A DNA stretch of 64,000 bases from Gaiellasilicea sp963707575 (GTDB taxonomy: Bacteria > Actinomycetota > Thermoleophilia > Gaiellales > Gaiellaceae), in the NCBI GenBank assembly GCA_963707575.1, contig OY970171.1:2232001-2296000 (forward strand), in the 5' to 3' direction. Position numbers and translations under genes: made by a program. The notes under the pieces are model-generated. The model was not told the origin of the DNA. It made no database searches and saw only the letters and a list, made by a program, of their open reading frames with translations. Below, one piece after another: positions 16,281 to 24,888 of the stretch (position 1 is the first letter of the stretch; the number at the start of each line of letters is the position of its first letter).

Positions 16281-17200
16281 CGGGCTTCGTCCTTCGGGTC
16301 GGCGCCTCTGCGCGCGTGTGGGTGCGCCCGAAAGTACAACTCCCGGCGACGCCGATCGGATACGTGGGTGTAGAGCTCGGTGGTGGAGAGATCGGCATGG
16401 CCGAGCATCTCCTGCACGCTGCGCAGGTCGGCTCCACCTTCGAGCAGGTGCGTCGCGAACGAGTGCCGCAGCAGGTGCGGGTGGACGCGCTCCGGCTCGA
16501 GCCCGGCCTTGCCGGCCAGCCGCCGCAGGATCAGGAAGGCGCCGGCACGGGTGAGCGGACCGCCGCGGGCGTTGAGGAAGAGCTCGGGGCGGTGCCGCCG
16601 GTCGAGATGTGGGCGCCCCATAGCGATGTACCGGCGCAACGACTCGACGGCCGGACGGCCCAGCGGGACGAGCCGTTCCTTGCCGCCCTTTCCGACCGGT
16701 CGCACGATCCGCTCGTCGAGGTCGACCGCACGGCGGTCGAGCCCGAGTGCCTCGCTGACCCGCAGGCCCGCGCCGTACATCAGCTCGACGAGAGCCCGGT
16801 CGCGCATCGCCCGTGGAGTCGTGCCCGCGGCTGCGTCGATCAGGCGCTCCGCCTCCGCCGGCGAGAGCGTGCGGGGCAGGGTCCGCAGCCGCTTCGGCAG
16901 CACGAGCGCGGCGGCCGGGTTGTCCCGGCGGGCGCCGAGCAGCATCTGGTGGCGGAAGAAGGCGCGGACGGCGGCGATCCGGCGAGCGATCGTCGTGGCC
17001 GCGCGTCCGTCCGCGCGCATCTGTGCGATCCAGCGCTCGAGCTCCTCGACCGAGGCCGACGAGACCGGGTGCTCGAGCCACGCCGCGAGCTGCGTCAGGT
17101 CGCGGCGATAGGCATCGACAGTCCGCGGCGCCCGGCGCGCGGCGAGCAGCGTCAGGAACCCGTCGAGCTCAGGGTCAGCTACGGGGGTGGGAGAAGTCAT
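16277..17200 (-). CDS. xerD: tyrosine recombinase XerD-like
   Basis: The 307-residue protein has a SAM-like N-terminal core-binding domain and a C-terminal catalytic domain. The catalytic set is complete: Arg in GAGLRVSEALGL, Lys in GKGGKERLVPLG, HxxR in HLLRHSFATHLL, His in LGHADLSTTE and nucleophile Tyr in TELYTHV. Size and motifs fit the chromosome-dimer resolution recombinases. It lies head-to-tail after a second Xer gene, whose end it overlaps by 26 nt. Which of the two is the XerD partner cannot be settled without alignment. Confidence 0.88.
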   Translation of the reverse strand: MTSPTPVADPELDGFLTLLAARRAPRTVDAYRRDLTQLAAWLEHPVSSASVEELERWIAQMRADGRAATTIARRIAAVRAFFRHQMLLGARRDNPAAALVLPKRLRTLPRTLSPAEAERLIDAAAGTTPRAMRDRALVELMYGAGLRVSEALGLDRRAVDLDERIVRPVGKGGKERLVPLGRPAVESLRRYIAMGRPHLDRRHRPELFLNARGGPLTRAGAFLILRRLAGKAGLEPERVHPHLLRHSFATHLLEGGADLRSVQEMLGHADLSTTELYTHVSDRRRRELYFRAHPHARRGADPKDEAR

Positions 17201-18008
17201 AGACCTTGCGTAGCCGCTTGGCGTCGACGTGGCTGTAGATCTGGGTGGTGGAGAGCGAGGAGTGCCCGAGCAGCTCCTGGATCGTGCGCAGGTCGGCGCC
17301 GCCCTCGAGCAGGTGGGTCGCGAACGAATGGCGCAGGCGATGCGGGTGGGGCAGCAGGCGGCGCAGCGTGCTCGTGTCGAGGCGGCGGCCACGCACGGAG
17401 AGGAAGAGTGCGTCGTCGGCGCCGCTGGCCAGCTGGGGCCGTGCGTCGCGGAGGTAGAGGCCGACGGCGTGCGCCGCGCGCTCCCCGAGCGGCACGACGC
17501 GTTCCTTGCCGCCCTTCCCGCGCACGTGGACGCGCTCCTGGTCGAAGTCGATGTCGCCGAGGTCGAGCCCGACCGCCTCGGCGCTGCGCAGGCCGGCCGA
17601 GTAGACGAGCTCGACGAGCGCGGTGTTGCGCAGCCCGAGCGGGCCGTCCCCGGTGATGCCTTCGATCAGCTCCTCGACCTCGGCCTGTTTTGGGGCGTCC
17701 GGCAACCGGCGCGGCCGCCGAGGCGCGAAGGGCGTGTCGGGGACCCGCGCCGGGCCGAAGGTGAAGCGAAGGAACGAGCGAACGGTGGAGATCCGCCGGG
17801 CGATCGTGGCCGGCGCCAGCCCTCGCCGCGAACGCCCGAGCTCGGCGACGTAGTCGGCGAGCACGCGCACGTCGACGTGCTCGAGCCGCGTTCCCCGCTC
17901 CCCCAGCCAGGAGGCGAAGTCGCGCAGGTCGAACCCGTACGAGCGCCGCGTCGACTCGGCGAGGCTCGGGGTCGCAAGGAAGCGCTCGATCGCAGGTGCG
18001 GTCTGCAC
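17175..18008 (-). CDS. xerC: tyrosine recombinase XerC-like, with a short deletion before the HxxR motif
   Basis: The 277-residue protein carries Arg (SAGLRSAEAVGL), Lys (GKGGKERVVPLG), HxxR (RLRHSFATHLL), His (LGHSSLSTTQ) and Tyr (TQIYSHV). Between RGRRLDTSTLRR and PHPHRLRHSF about 12 residues present in its paralogue are missing, removing a helix and turn. All catalytic residues remain, so it may be active. GTG 18008 gives a normal N-terminus (VQTAPAIERFLATPS) but lacks a Shine-Dalgarno. The start lies 27 bp from the divergent hydrolase gene. Confidence 0.85.
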   Translation of the reverse strand: MQTAPAIERFLATPSLAESTRRSYGFDLRDFASWLGERGTRLEHVDVRVLADYVAELGRSRRGLAPATIARRISTVRSFLRFTFGPARVPDTPFAPRRPRRLPDAPKQAEVEELIEGITGDGPLGLRNTALVELVYSAGLRSAEAVGLDLGDIDFDQERVHVRGKGGKERVVPLGERAAHAVGLYLRDARPQLASGADDALFLSVRGRRLDTSTLRRLLPHPHRLRHSFATHLLEGGADLRTIQELLGHSSLSTTQIYSHVDAKRLRKVYDFSHPRS

Positions 18009-18035
18009 CTGAGGCCATTTCCCTAGAGTCGCCGC

Positions 18036-18686
18036 ATGTCCTTTCAGCTCGAGAGTGGCGCCGAGGCGCGCTGGACGAACCGCGCGGGGCCACGGGCGGT
18101 CGTTTGCATGAACGGCGGCACCGCGGCGGAGCACCCCGGCACGTGGAGCGCCTCACTCGAATGGCTCGTCGGCCGGCTGGGCCGGCGTCGACCCGAGCTC
18201 GGCTTTCTCGAGGTCCGTTACCGGGTCAAGTCCTGGCGCCGCCTCGAGCTGTGCATCGAGGACGCCGGTGCGGCGATCGCGGCGGCGCGAGGCTCGGGCG
18301 CGGAGGAGGTCGCCCTCGTCGGCTTCTCGATGGGCGGCGCGGTCGCGGTGCACGTCGCCTCCGATCCCGCCGTCCGGACCGTGATCGCGCTCGCGCCCTG
18401 GCTCTATCCCGAGCTCGACCTCTCGCCGCTCGACGGACGCCGCTTCGCCGTCGTCCACGGCTCGCTCGACCGTGGGCTGCCGGGTGTGCCGGGCGTGCGG
18501 CCGGAGCTGTCGTTGCGCGGGTACGAGCGGGCACGGGCGCTCGGCGTCGACGCCGAGCGCACGGTGATCCCGGGCGCACTCCATCCGATCGCCCTGCGCG
18601 CTCCCTGGGGCGAGCCCGTGCCGATGCCTCGGGCCGGGCGCTGGGAAGAGCTCGTCGACGCCGAGTTGGAGCGATTCTGCGCGTAG
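18036..18686 (+). CDS. alpha/beta-hydrolase, dienelactone-hydrolase-like
   Basis: The 216-residue protein has the nucleophile elbow GFSMGG (Ser near residue 97), a preceding EVALV strand, a probable acid in VHGSLDRG and a catalytic His in PGALHPIAL. It lacks a signal peptide. TAGAGT (18024-18029) ends 6 nt before ATG 18036, a leaderless arrangement. The downstream acyltransferase start is nested in its final codons, so both are one transcript; this suggests lipid or ester metabolism, but no substrate can be read. Confidence 0.83.
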   Translation: MSFQLESGAEARWTNRAGPRAVVCMNGGTAAEHPGTWSASLEWLVGRLGRRRPELGFLEVRYRVKSWRRLELCIEDAGAAIAAARGSGAEEVALVGFSMGGAVAVHVASDPAVRTVIALAPWLYPELDLSPLDGRRFAVVHGSLDRGLPGVPGVRPELSLRGYERARALGVDAERTVIPGALHPIALRAPWGEPVPMPRAGRWEELVDAELERFCA

Positions 18687-19252
18687 GGCTGTACCAGGGA
18701 ATCCGGCGCCCGACGCACGCGCTCTTCCGCCTCCTCTACCGGCTCGAGCTCGGCGGTCGCGTCCCGCCGGGCGCCTGCGTCGTGGCCGCGAACCACGAGT
18801 CGATGCTCGATCCGGTGCTCGTCGCGCTCGCGGCCGACCAGCCGCTGCACTTCCTCGCCAAGGAGGAGCTGTGGCGAACCCGCGCCGGAGCCTGGCTCGC
18901 CGATGCCTACGGCGCGATCCCGGTCGCTCGCGGCCGCGGCGACCGCGCGGCGCTCGCACGCGCCGAGGCGGTGCTCGACGCCGGCGGCGCCGTGGCGATC
19001 TTCCCCGAAGGCACCGTGCGGGGAGGTGTCTGGAGCCGCGGCGCCGCCCGGCTCGCGCTCGCGACCGGCACCCCGCTCGTGCCGGTCCGCATCGTCGGGT
19101 CGGCGCTCGCGCTGTCGCGCGGGCGCGTCGGCCTGCCGCGCGTGCGTGTCCTCGTCGGCGAGCCGATCGTCGTGGGACGCGCTCAGCCGACAGTCGTCGC
19201 CGCCCGCGAGCTGACGCGGGAGCTCCAGGCGCGCGTCGACGCGCTCTCGTAG
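18677..19252 (+). CDS. 1-acylglycerol-3-phosphate acyltransferase family (PlsC-like)
   Basis: The 191-residue protein shows the acyltransferase blocks NHESMLDP (HX4D) and FPEGTVRGG (EGT), plus PLVPVRIVGS near the C-terminus. PlsC enzymes acylate lysophosphatidate at the membrane. The frame has no ATG, GTG or TTG before the conserved start, so I place it at CTG 18677, which has GGAG about 6 nt upstream and gives MRVGLYQGIRRP. It overlaps the hydrolase gene by 10 nt. Family is confident; start codon is less so. Confidence 0.83.
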   Translation: MRVGLYQGIRRPTHALFRLLYRLELGGRVPPGACVVAANHESMLDPVLVALAADQPLHFLAKEELWRTRAGAWLADAYGAIPVARGRGDRAALARAEAVLDAGGAVAIFPEGTVRGGVWSRGAARLALATGTPLVPVRIVGSALALSRGRVGLPRVRVLVGEPIVVGRAQPTVVAARELTRELQARVDALS

Positions 19253-19275
19253 CGCGTCCGTACTCTTCGTTGGGA

Positions 19276-21069
19276 ATGGCACGTGGCCGTCGTAGCTTCG
19301 AGGCGTCCGAGCCGGTCGAGCGGCCGGCCGATCCGGCCGTGCGTCGCGCGAACCTCCGCCGGATCGTGCGGCTCTTCCGAGCCTACAAGGCACGCCTCGC
19401 CGGCGTGTTGGCGCTGATCCTCTTCTCGTCCGCCCTCGGCGTCGTGCCGGCGTTCCTGCTCGAGGCGATCTTCAACGAGGCGCTGCCAGAGGGCGACCTG
19501 ACGCTCCTGAACTGGCTCGTCGGGGGGATGATCGCGATCGCGATCGCTACGGGCGCGCTGGGCGTCGTCCAGACCTACATGTCCAACCAGGTCGGCCAGC
19601 GCGTGATGCACGACCTCCGCACCGCGGTCTACAAGCACCTCCAGCGTCTGTCGCTCGCGTTCTTCACCCGCACGCGCACCGGCGAGGTGCAGTCTCGGCT
19701 CGCGAACGACATCGGCGGCGTGCAGAACGTCGTCACCTCGACCGCCACCTCGATCGTCGCCAACGTGACCACGGTGCTGGCGAGCGTCGTCGCGATGTTC
19801 CTCCTCGACTGGCGGCTGACGCTCTTCGCTCTCGCGCTCCTGCCGGTCTTCGTGCTCATGACCCGCCGGGTCGGTCGCGCCCGGCAGAAGGTCGCCACGG
19901 TCAGGCAGGAGTCGATGGCCGACATCTCCAGCCTCGTGCAGGAGTCGCTCTCCGTCTCGGGCATCCTGCTCGGCAAGACCATGGGCCGGTCCGACGAGCT
20001 CGCCACCCGGTTCGAGGGCGAGTCCGAACGGCTCGCCGACCTCGAGGTGCGGAGCCGCATGACGGGCCGCTGGATGATGGCGTCGATCCAGACGACGTTC
20101 GCGATCATGCCGGCGCTCGTCTACCTCTTCGCCGGCCACGCGGCCGGCGCGATCGAGCTCGGCACGGTGATCGCGTTCACGACGCTGCAGACGCGTCTCT
20201 TCTTCCCCGTGGGCTCACTGCTCGGCGTCTCGCTCGAGGTGCAGACGTCGCTCGCGCTCTTCGATCGCGTCTTCGAGTACCTCGACCTGGAGGTCGACAT
20301 CGAAGAAGGGCAACGCAAGCTCGCGCGCCCGCGAGGCGGCGTCTCCTTCGAGAACGTCTGCTTCCGTTACGAGCAATCCGCCTGGACGCTCGAGGACGTC
20401 TCGTTCGAGGTCGCACCCGGCACGACGACCGCGCTCGTCGGCGAGACCGGCTCGGGCAAGACCACCGCCGGCTACCTCGTCGCCCGCCTCTACGACGCGA
20501 CGCGCGGTCGCGTCGCGATCGACGGAGTCGACGTGCGCGACCTCACCTTCGACTCGCTTGCGGGCGCGGTCGGGGTGGTCTCGCAGGAGACGTATCTCTT
20601 CCACGCGACGGTGCGCGAGAACCTGCGCTTCGCGCGGCCCGACGCCACCGACGAGGAGGTCGAGGAGGCGGCGCGCGCGGCCCAGATCCACGAGTTGATC
20701 GCCTCGCTGCCGGAGGGCTACGACACCGTCGTGGGCGAGCGGGGCTACCGCTTCTCGGGCGGCGAGAAGCAGCGCATGGCGATCGCGCGCACGATCCTGC
20801 GCAATCCGCCCATCCTCGTGCTCGACGAGGCGACCTCGGCGCTCGACACCCAGACCGAGCGGCTCGTCCAGTCGGCGCTCGAGCGGCTGGAGGAGGGGAG
20901 GACGACGATCGCGATCGCGCACCGGCTCTCGACCGTGCGCGACGCCGACCAGATCGTCGTGCTCGACCACGGCCGCGTCGCCGAGATCGGCACGCACGAG
21001 GAGCTGCTCGCGGCCGGAGGGCGCTACGCGGCGCTGCTCGCACGTGATGTGGAGGGAGCTCCGGTCTAG
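19276..21069 (+). CDS. ABC transporter, fused permease-ATPase (exporter half-transporter)
   Basis: The 597-residue protein has six transmembrane helices (residues about 40-310) and a C-terminal ATPase. Walker A is GETGSGKTT, the Q-loop is VVSQETYLF, the signature reads FSGGEKQR, Walker B is ILVLDEATSALD and the H-loop is IAIAHRLS. The layout is that of MsbA/LmrA-type lipid or drug exporters, working as a homodimer or with an unlinked partner. TACTCT (19261-19266) lies 9 nt before ATG 19276. It follows the acyltransferase gene by 23 bp, so a link to lipid export is conceivable but unproven. Confidence 0.93.
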   Translation: MARGRRSFEASEPVERPADPAVRRANLRRIVRLFRAYKARLAGVLALILFSSALGVVPAFLLEAIFNEALPEGDLTLLNWLVGGMIAIAIATGALGVVQTYMSNQVGQRVMHDLRTAVYKHLQRLSLAFFTRTRTGEVQSRLANDIGGVQNVVTSTATSIVANVTTVLASVVAMFLLDWRLTLFALALLPVFVLMTRRVGRARQKVATVRQESMADISSLVQESLSVSGILLGKTMGRSDELATRFEGESERLADLEVRSRMTGRWMMASIQTTFAIMPALVYLFAGHAAGAIELGTVIAFTTLQTRLFFPVGSLLGVSLEVQTSLALFDRVFEYLDLEVDIEEGQRKLARPRGGVSFENVCFRYEQSAWTLEDVSFEVAPGTTTALVGETGSGKTTAGYLVARLYDATRGRVAIDGVDVRDLTFDSLAGAVGVVSQETYLFHATVRENLRFARPDATDEEVEEAARAAQIHELIASLPEGYDTVVGERGYRFSGGEKQRMAIARTILRNPPILVLDEATSALDTQTERLVQSALERLEEGRTTIAIAHRLSTVRDADQIVVLDHGRVAEIGTHEELLAAGGRYAALLARDVEGAPV

Positions 21070-21521
21070 CCGTAGCCGTACGGGTCGTCGCTGCCCGACT
21101 CGCTCTCGTCGGTCGTGCCGCCACCGGCGCCCGCAGCCTCGCTGCCGACGACGAGCGTGCCCTCCATGCCCCGCTCGCGGTGGTCGCCCACCGGGCAATA
21201 GAGCTCGTACTCGCCGGGCTCGAGCTCGACGGTGACCGACCCGGACTCGCCCGGTGAGAGCTCTTCCGTCTCTTCCTCGATCCCGTTCCCCTCGATCTCG
21301 AGCGCGTGCGGAAACTCCCCTTCGTTCGAGACCGTGAAGGTGGTCTCGCCCGCCTCGTCGACGCTGACGTCGGCTGGGTCGAACTCGAACTCGGTCGCGA
21401 CGAGCTCGACCGTCTGGCCGCCCGAGGACTCGCCGCCCTCGTCGTCTCCGTCGTCGTTGCCACAGGCGGCGAGCACAAGGGCGGCCGGGACGAGGAGGGC
21501 CGTAAGCAGGAAGCGTCTCAT
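21066..21521 (-). CDS. cupredoxin-domain lipoprotein
   Basis: The 151-residue product has a lipoprotein signal (lipobox LAAC, Cys near residue 20), an acidic Asp/Glu/Gly linker and a cupredoxin domain. Probable type-1 copper ligands are His in EFPHALEIEG, Cys in ELYCPVGDH, His in the same block and Met in ERGMEGTL. The tail is Ser/Gly/Asp-rich and ends DDPYGYG. It is probably an extracytoplasmic electron carrier or copper-binding protein. It overlaps the ABC transporter end by 4 nt and diverges from pckA. Confidence 0.88.
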   Translation of the reverse strand: MRRFLLTALLVPAALVLAACGNDDGDDEGGESSGGQTVELVATEFEFDPADVSVDEAGETTFTVSNEGEFPHALEIEGNGIEEETEELSPGESGSVTVELEPGEYELYCPVGDHRERGMEGTLVVGSEAAGAGGGTTDESESGSDDPYGYG

Positions 21522-21584
21522 CTGTCCGGTCCTACGCGGGAGCCGTCGGCCCGGATTGGTGGGTTGCATAGGATGTCCGGCGCC

Positions 21585-23168
21585 ATGGCGACGACGACCA
21601 GGGAGAAGCACCTCTCGGAGCACGGCATCGAGGCCACCGGTGAGGTGCACTGGAACCCGACCACGTCCGTGCTCTACACGCATGCGCTGGCGCGAGGCGA
21701 GGGGCGGATCGTCGAGGGCGGGCCGCTCGCCGTCGACACGGGAGAGCACACCGGCCGTTCGCCCAAGGACAAGTTCGTGGTGCGCGAGCCTGGCTCCGAG
21801 GAGCGGATCTGGTGGGGGGACGTCAACGCCGCGATCGACGAGGAGCACTTCGAAGGGCTGCGCGGAAAGGTGGCCGACCACCTGTCCGGCCGCGACCTCT
21901 ACGTCGTGGATGCGTTCGCCGGCGCCGATCCTGCACACCGCATCAACGTGCGCGTCGTCACCGACCGGCCCTACCACGCGCTCTTCGCGAAGACGATGTT
22001 CATCGAGCCGAGCGCCGACGAGCTGCGCGGGTTCGAGCCCGACGCGCTCGTCCTGCACGCCCCCGGGCTCGAGGCCGACCCCACCGAGGACGGCACGCGC
22101 AGCGCCACGTTCGTCGTGCTCCATCCCTCGCGCCGCGAGGTGCTGATCGGAGGCACGTTCTACGCCGGCGAGATCAAGAAGTCGATCTTCACGCTCATGA
22201 ACGACCGGCTCCCGCTCGAGGGCGTCTTTCCCATGCACTGCTCGGCGAACGTCGGCGACGAGGGCGACGTCGCGATCTTCTTCGGGCTCTCCGGCACCGG
22301 CAAGACGACCCTCTCCGCCGACCCCGAGCGCTCGCTGATCGGCGACGACGAGCACGGCTGGGGCGACGCAGGGGTGTTCAACATCGAGGGCGGCTGCTAC
22401 GCGAAGGTGATCAGCCTCTCCGCCGAGGCGGAGCCGGAGATCTACCGGATGACGCGTAGCTACGGCACGATCCTCGAGAACGTCGTCGCGGACGAGCACG
22501 GCGTCGTCGATCTCGACGACGGCTCCAAGACCGAGAACACACGCGCCGCCTACAAGCTCGAGCAGATCGCGAACGCGCTACCGGCCAAGCGCGCGGGCCA
22601 GCCCAGGTCGGTCGTGATGCTGACCGCCGACGCGTTCGGGATCCTGCCGCCGATCGCCCGGCTCACCCGCGACCAGGCGATGTTCTATTTCCTCTCCGGC
22701 TTCACCGCGAAGCTCGCCGGCACCGAGATCGGGGTCAAGGAGCCGCAGCCGACCTTCTCGGCCTGTTTCGGGGCACCCTTCCTGCCGCAGTCGCCGGTCG
22801 TCTATGCGCGGCTGCTCGCGAAGAAGCTCGACGAGCACGGCTCGGCCGTGTGGCTCGTCAACACGGGCTGGACGGGCGGCCCCTTCGGGGAGGGCGAGCG
22901 GATGCCGATCCAGGCCACGCGCGCGCTCCTCTCGGCCGCGCTCTCCGGCGAGCTCGACGGCGTCGAGTACCGCACCGACGAGCTCTTCGGCTTCGAGGTC
23001 CCCGTCGCCGTCCCGGACGTCGACCCGGCCCTGCTCGACCCGCGCTCGACGTGGGCCGACACGGACGCGTACGACACGAAGGCACGCGAGCTCGCGGCGA
23101 TGTTCAGCGAGAACTTCACCAAGTTCGGCGCGGACGACAACCTCGTCCAGGCGGGTCCCCGAGTCTGA
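21585..23168 (+). CDS. pckA: phosphoenolpyruvate carboxykinase (ATP)
   Basis: The 527-residue enzyme converts oxaloacetate and ATP to PEP, CO2 and ADP. Signatures are DTGEHTGRSPKDKF, GGTFYAGEIKKSIFT, the P-loop GLSGTGKTTLS, the metal site IGDDEHGW, and GFTAKLAGTE. Two in-frame ATGs are possible, 21573 and 21585. A TAGGAT box at 21569-21574 overlaps the first, so a leaderless mRNA would begin near the second, which is preferred here. The gene lies between an electron-transfer lipoprotein and the succinate dehydrogenase operon. Confidence 0.95.
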   Translation: MATTTREKHLSEHGIEATGEVHWNPTTSVLYTHALARGEGRIVEGGPLAVDTGEHTGRSPKDKFVVREPGSEERIWWGDVNAAIDEEHFEGLRGKVADHLSGRDLYVVDAFAGADPAHRINVRVVTDRPYHALFAKTMFIEPSADELRGFEPDALVLHAPGLEADPTEDGTRSATFVVLHPSRREVLIGGTFYAGEIKKSIFTLMNDRLPLEGVFPMHCSANVGDEGDVAIFFGLSGTGKTTLSADPERSLIGDDEHGWGDAGVFNIEGGCYAKVISLSAEAEPEIYRMTRSYGTILENVVADEHGVVDLDDGSKTENTRAAYKLEQIANALPAKRAGQPRSVVMLTADAFGILPPIARLTRDQAMFYFLSGFTAKLAGTEIGVKEPQPTFSACFGAPFLPQSPVVYARLLAKKLDEHGSAVWLVNTGWTGGPFGEGERMPIQATRALLSAALSGELDGVEYRTDELFGFEVPVAVPDVDPALLDPRSTWADTDAYDTKARELAAMFSENFTKFGADDNLVQAGPRV

Positions 23169-23205
23169 CGCACGCAGCGGGGCCTTTCGGGTAGCGTCAA
23201 CCGAG

Positions 23206-24888
23206 GTGGACGCGAAGCACGACGTACTCGTGATCGGCGCCGGCTGCGCGGGCATGCGCGCCGCGATCGAGGCCCACGATGCGGGCGCTGACGTGGCCAT
23301 CGTCTCCAAGCTGCACCCGACCCGAAGCCATTCCGGGGCGGCCGAGGGCGGCATCAACGCGGCGCTCGGGAACACCGGCGAGGACAACCCCGAGATCCAC
23401 GCTTTCGACACGGTCAAGGGCTCCGACTACCTCGGCGACCAGGACTCGATCGAGGTCTTCACGCGCGAAGCGCCGCTCGACATCTACCAGCTCGAGCATT
23501 GGGGCGCCGTCTTCACGCGGAACGACGAAGGAAAGCTGGCGCAGCGCCCGTTCGGGGCAGCCGGCTCGCCCCGCACGGTCTTCGCGGCCGACATCACGGG
23601 CCACGTCCTGATCCAGGTGCTCTACGAGCAGCTCGTGAAGCGCGACATCCAGGTCTACGAGGAGTACTTCGCGTGGCAGCTCGTGGTCCACCAGGATCGC
23701 TGTCAGGGCGTGATCGCGTGGGATCTGATGCACGGCGGGCTGAAGGCGATCGGCGGCAAGACCACGGTGCTTGCGACGGGGGGCGTCGGCCGGCTCTACC
23801 GCGCGACGACGAACGCGTACGCCTGCACCGGCGACGGGATGTCGATGGCCCTGCGGGCGGGACTGCCGCTGAAGGACATCGAGTTCATGCAGTTCCACCC
23901 GACGACGATGTACCCGAGTGGGATCCTGATCACCGAGGGCTGCCGCGGCGAGGGTGGGATCCTGCGCAACTCGGAGGGCGAGCGCTTCATGGAGCGGTAC
24001 GCGCCGACCGCGAAGGACCTCGCGAGCCGGGACGTCGTCTCGCGCTCCGAGCAGACCGAGATCGACGAGGGGCGCGGAGTCAACGGCTCCGTCCTGCTCG
24101 ACCTGACCCACCTGGGCGCGGAGAAGATCCTCACGCGCCTGCCGGGCTCACGCGAGCTCGCGATGGTCTACGCGGGCGTCGACCCGATCCACACCCCGAT
24201 CCCCGTCCGGCCGGGAGCCCACTACCACATGGGCGGGGTCGAGACGGACACGGACGGCCTGACCGAGCTCGAGGGCCTCTACGCCGCGGGCGAGGTTGCG
24301 TGCGTCTCCGTGCACGGCGCCAACCGCCTGGGCGGCAACTCGCTGATGGAGACGATCACGTTCGGCCGGCGGGCCGGCCGAGCCGCCGCCGAGTGGGCGC
24401 TCGCGAACACGACGGTCGAGGTGCCCGTCTCCGCGACGCGCGACGCCGAGCGCGAGCTGAAGGGACTGCTGGCGCGGACGAAGGGCGAGCGGCCGTGGAT
24501 GATCCGGGACGAGCTCGGCCAGACGATGCTGCAGAACTTCGGGGTCTTCCGGCGCGAGGATCAGATGCAGGACCAGATCGAGATCATCGAGAAGCTCCGC
24601 GAGCGCTACCCGACGGTGGTCGTCGAGGACAAGGGCGACGTCTTCAACTCCGACCTGACCCAGGCGCTCGAGCTCGGCTACCTGCTCGACATCGCGGCGT
24701 GCATGCTTCAGGCCGGGCTCGCCCGCAAGGAGAGCCGCGGCGCCCACTCGCGCCCACACGACTACCCGACGCGCGACGACGAGAACTTCCTCAAGCACTC
24801 GATCACGCGCTGGGTGGACGGCGCGCCCGAGCTGACCTACAAGGAAGTCCGGATGACCCGATGGACGCCCGAGGAGAGGAAGTACTGA
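23206..24888 (+). CDS. sdhA: succinate dehydrogenase/fumarate reductase flavoprotein subunit
   Basis: The 560-residue flavoprotein oxidises succinate. FAD binding is shown by VLVIGAGCAGMRAAIEA and the covalent-FAD His in TRSHSGAAEGGINAAL. Substrate residues appear in MQFHPTTMYPSG, EGCRGEGGILRN and GAHYHMGGVETD, and the C-terminus ends with the normal helical domain. GTG 23206 is chosen because TAGCGT (23192-23197) ends 8 nt upstream and the family N-terminus follows directly. First gene of an sdhA-sdhB-CCG-subunit operon with overlapping stop and start codons. Confidence 0.95.
   Translation: MDAKHDVLVIGAGCAGMRAAIEAHDAGADVAIVSKLHPTRSHSGAAEGGINAALGNTGEDNPEIHAFDTVKGSDYLGDQDSIEVFTREAPLDIYQLEHWGAVFTRNDEGKLAQRPFGAAGSPRTVFAADITGHVLIQVLYEQLVKRDIQVYEEYFAWQLVVHQDRCQGVIAWDLMHGGLKAIGGKTTVLATGGVGRLYRATTNAYACTGDGMSMALRAGLPLKDIEFMQFHPTTMYPSGILITEGCRGEGGILRNSEGERFMERYAPTAKDLASRDVVSRSEQTEIDEGRGVNGSVLLDLTHLGAEKILTRLPGSRELAMVYAGVDPIHTPIPVRPGAHYHMGGVETDTDGLTELEGLYAAGEVACVSVHGANRLGGNSLMETITFGRRAGRAAAEWALANTTVEVPVSATRDAERELKGLLARTKGERPWMIRDELGQTMLQNFGVFRREDQMQDQIEIIEKLRERYPTVVVEDKGDVFNSDLTQALELGYLLDIAACMLQAGLARKESRGAHSRPHDYPTRDDENFLKHSITRWVDGAPELTYKEVRMTRWTPEERKY

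Noticed and set aside
16277..18008. Two tyrosine recombinases as prophage or island integrases.
   Set aside because: Sizes and motifs match chromosomal Xer proteins, and neighbours are housekeeping genes without att-like repeats, tRNA or phage genes.
22804..23205. Extension of the sdhA frame 400 bp upstream into pckA.
   Set aside because: The extension is out of frame with pckA, low-complexity Arg/Ser-rich, and the flavoprotein start with a TANNNT box is clear at 23206.
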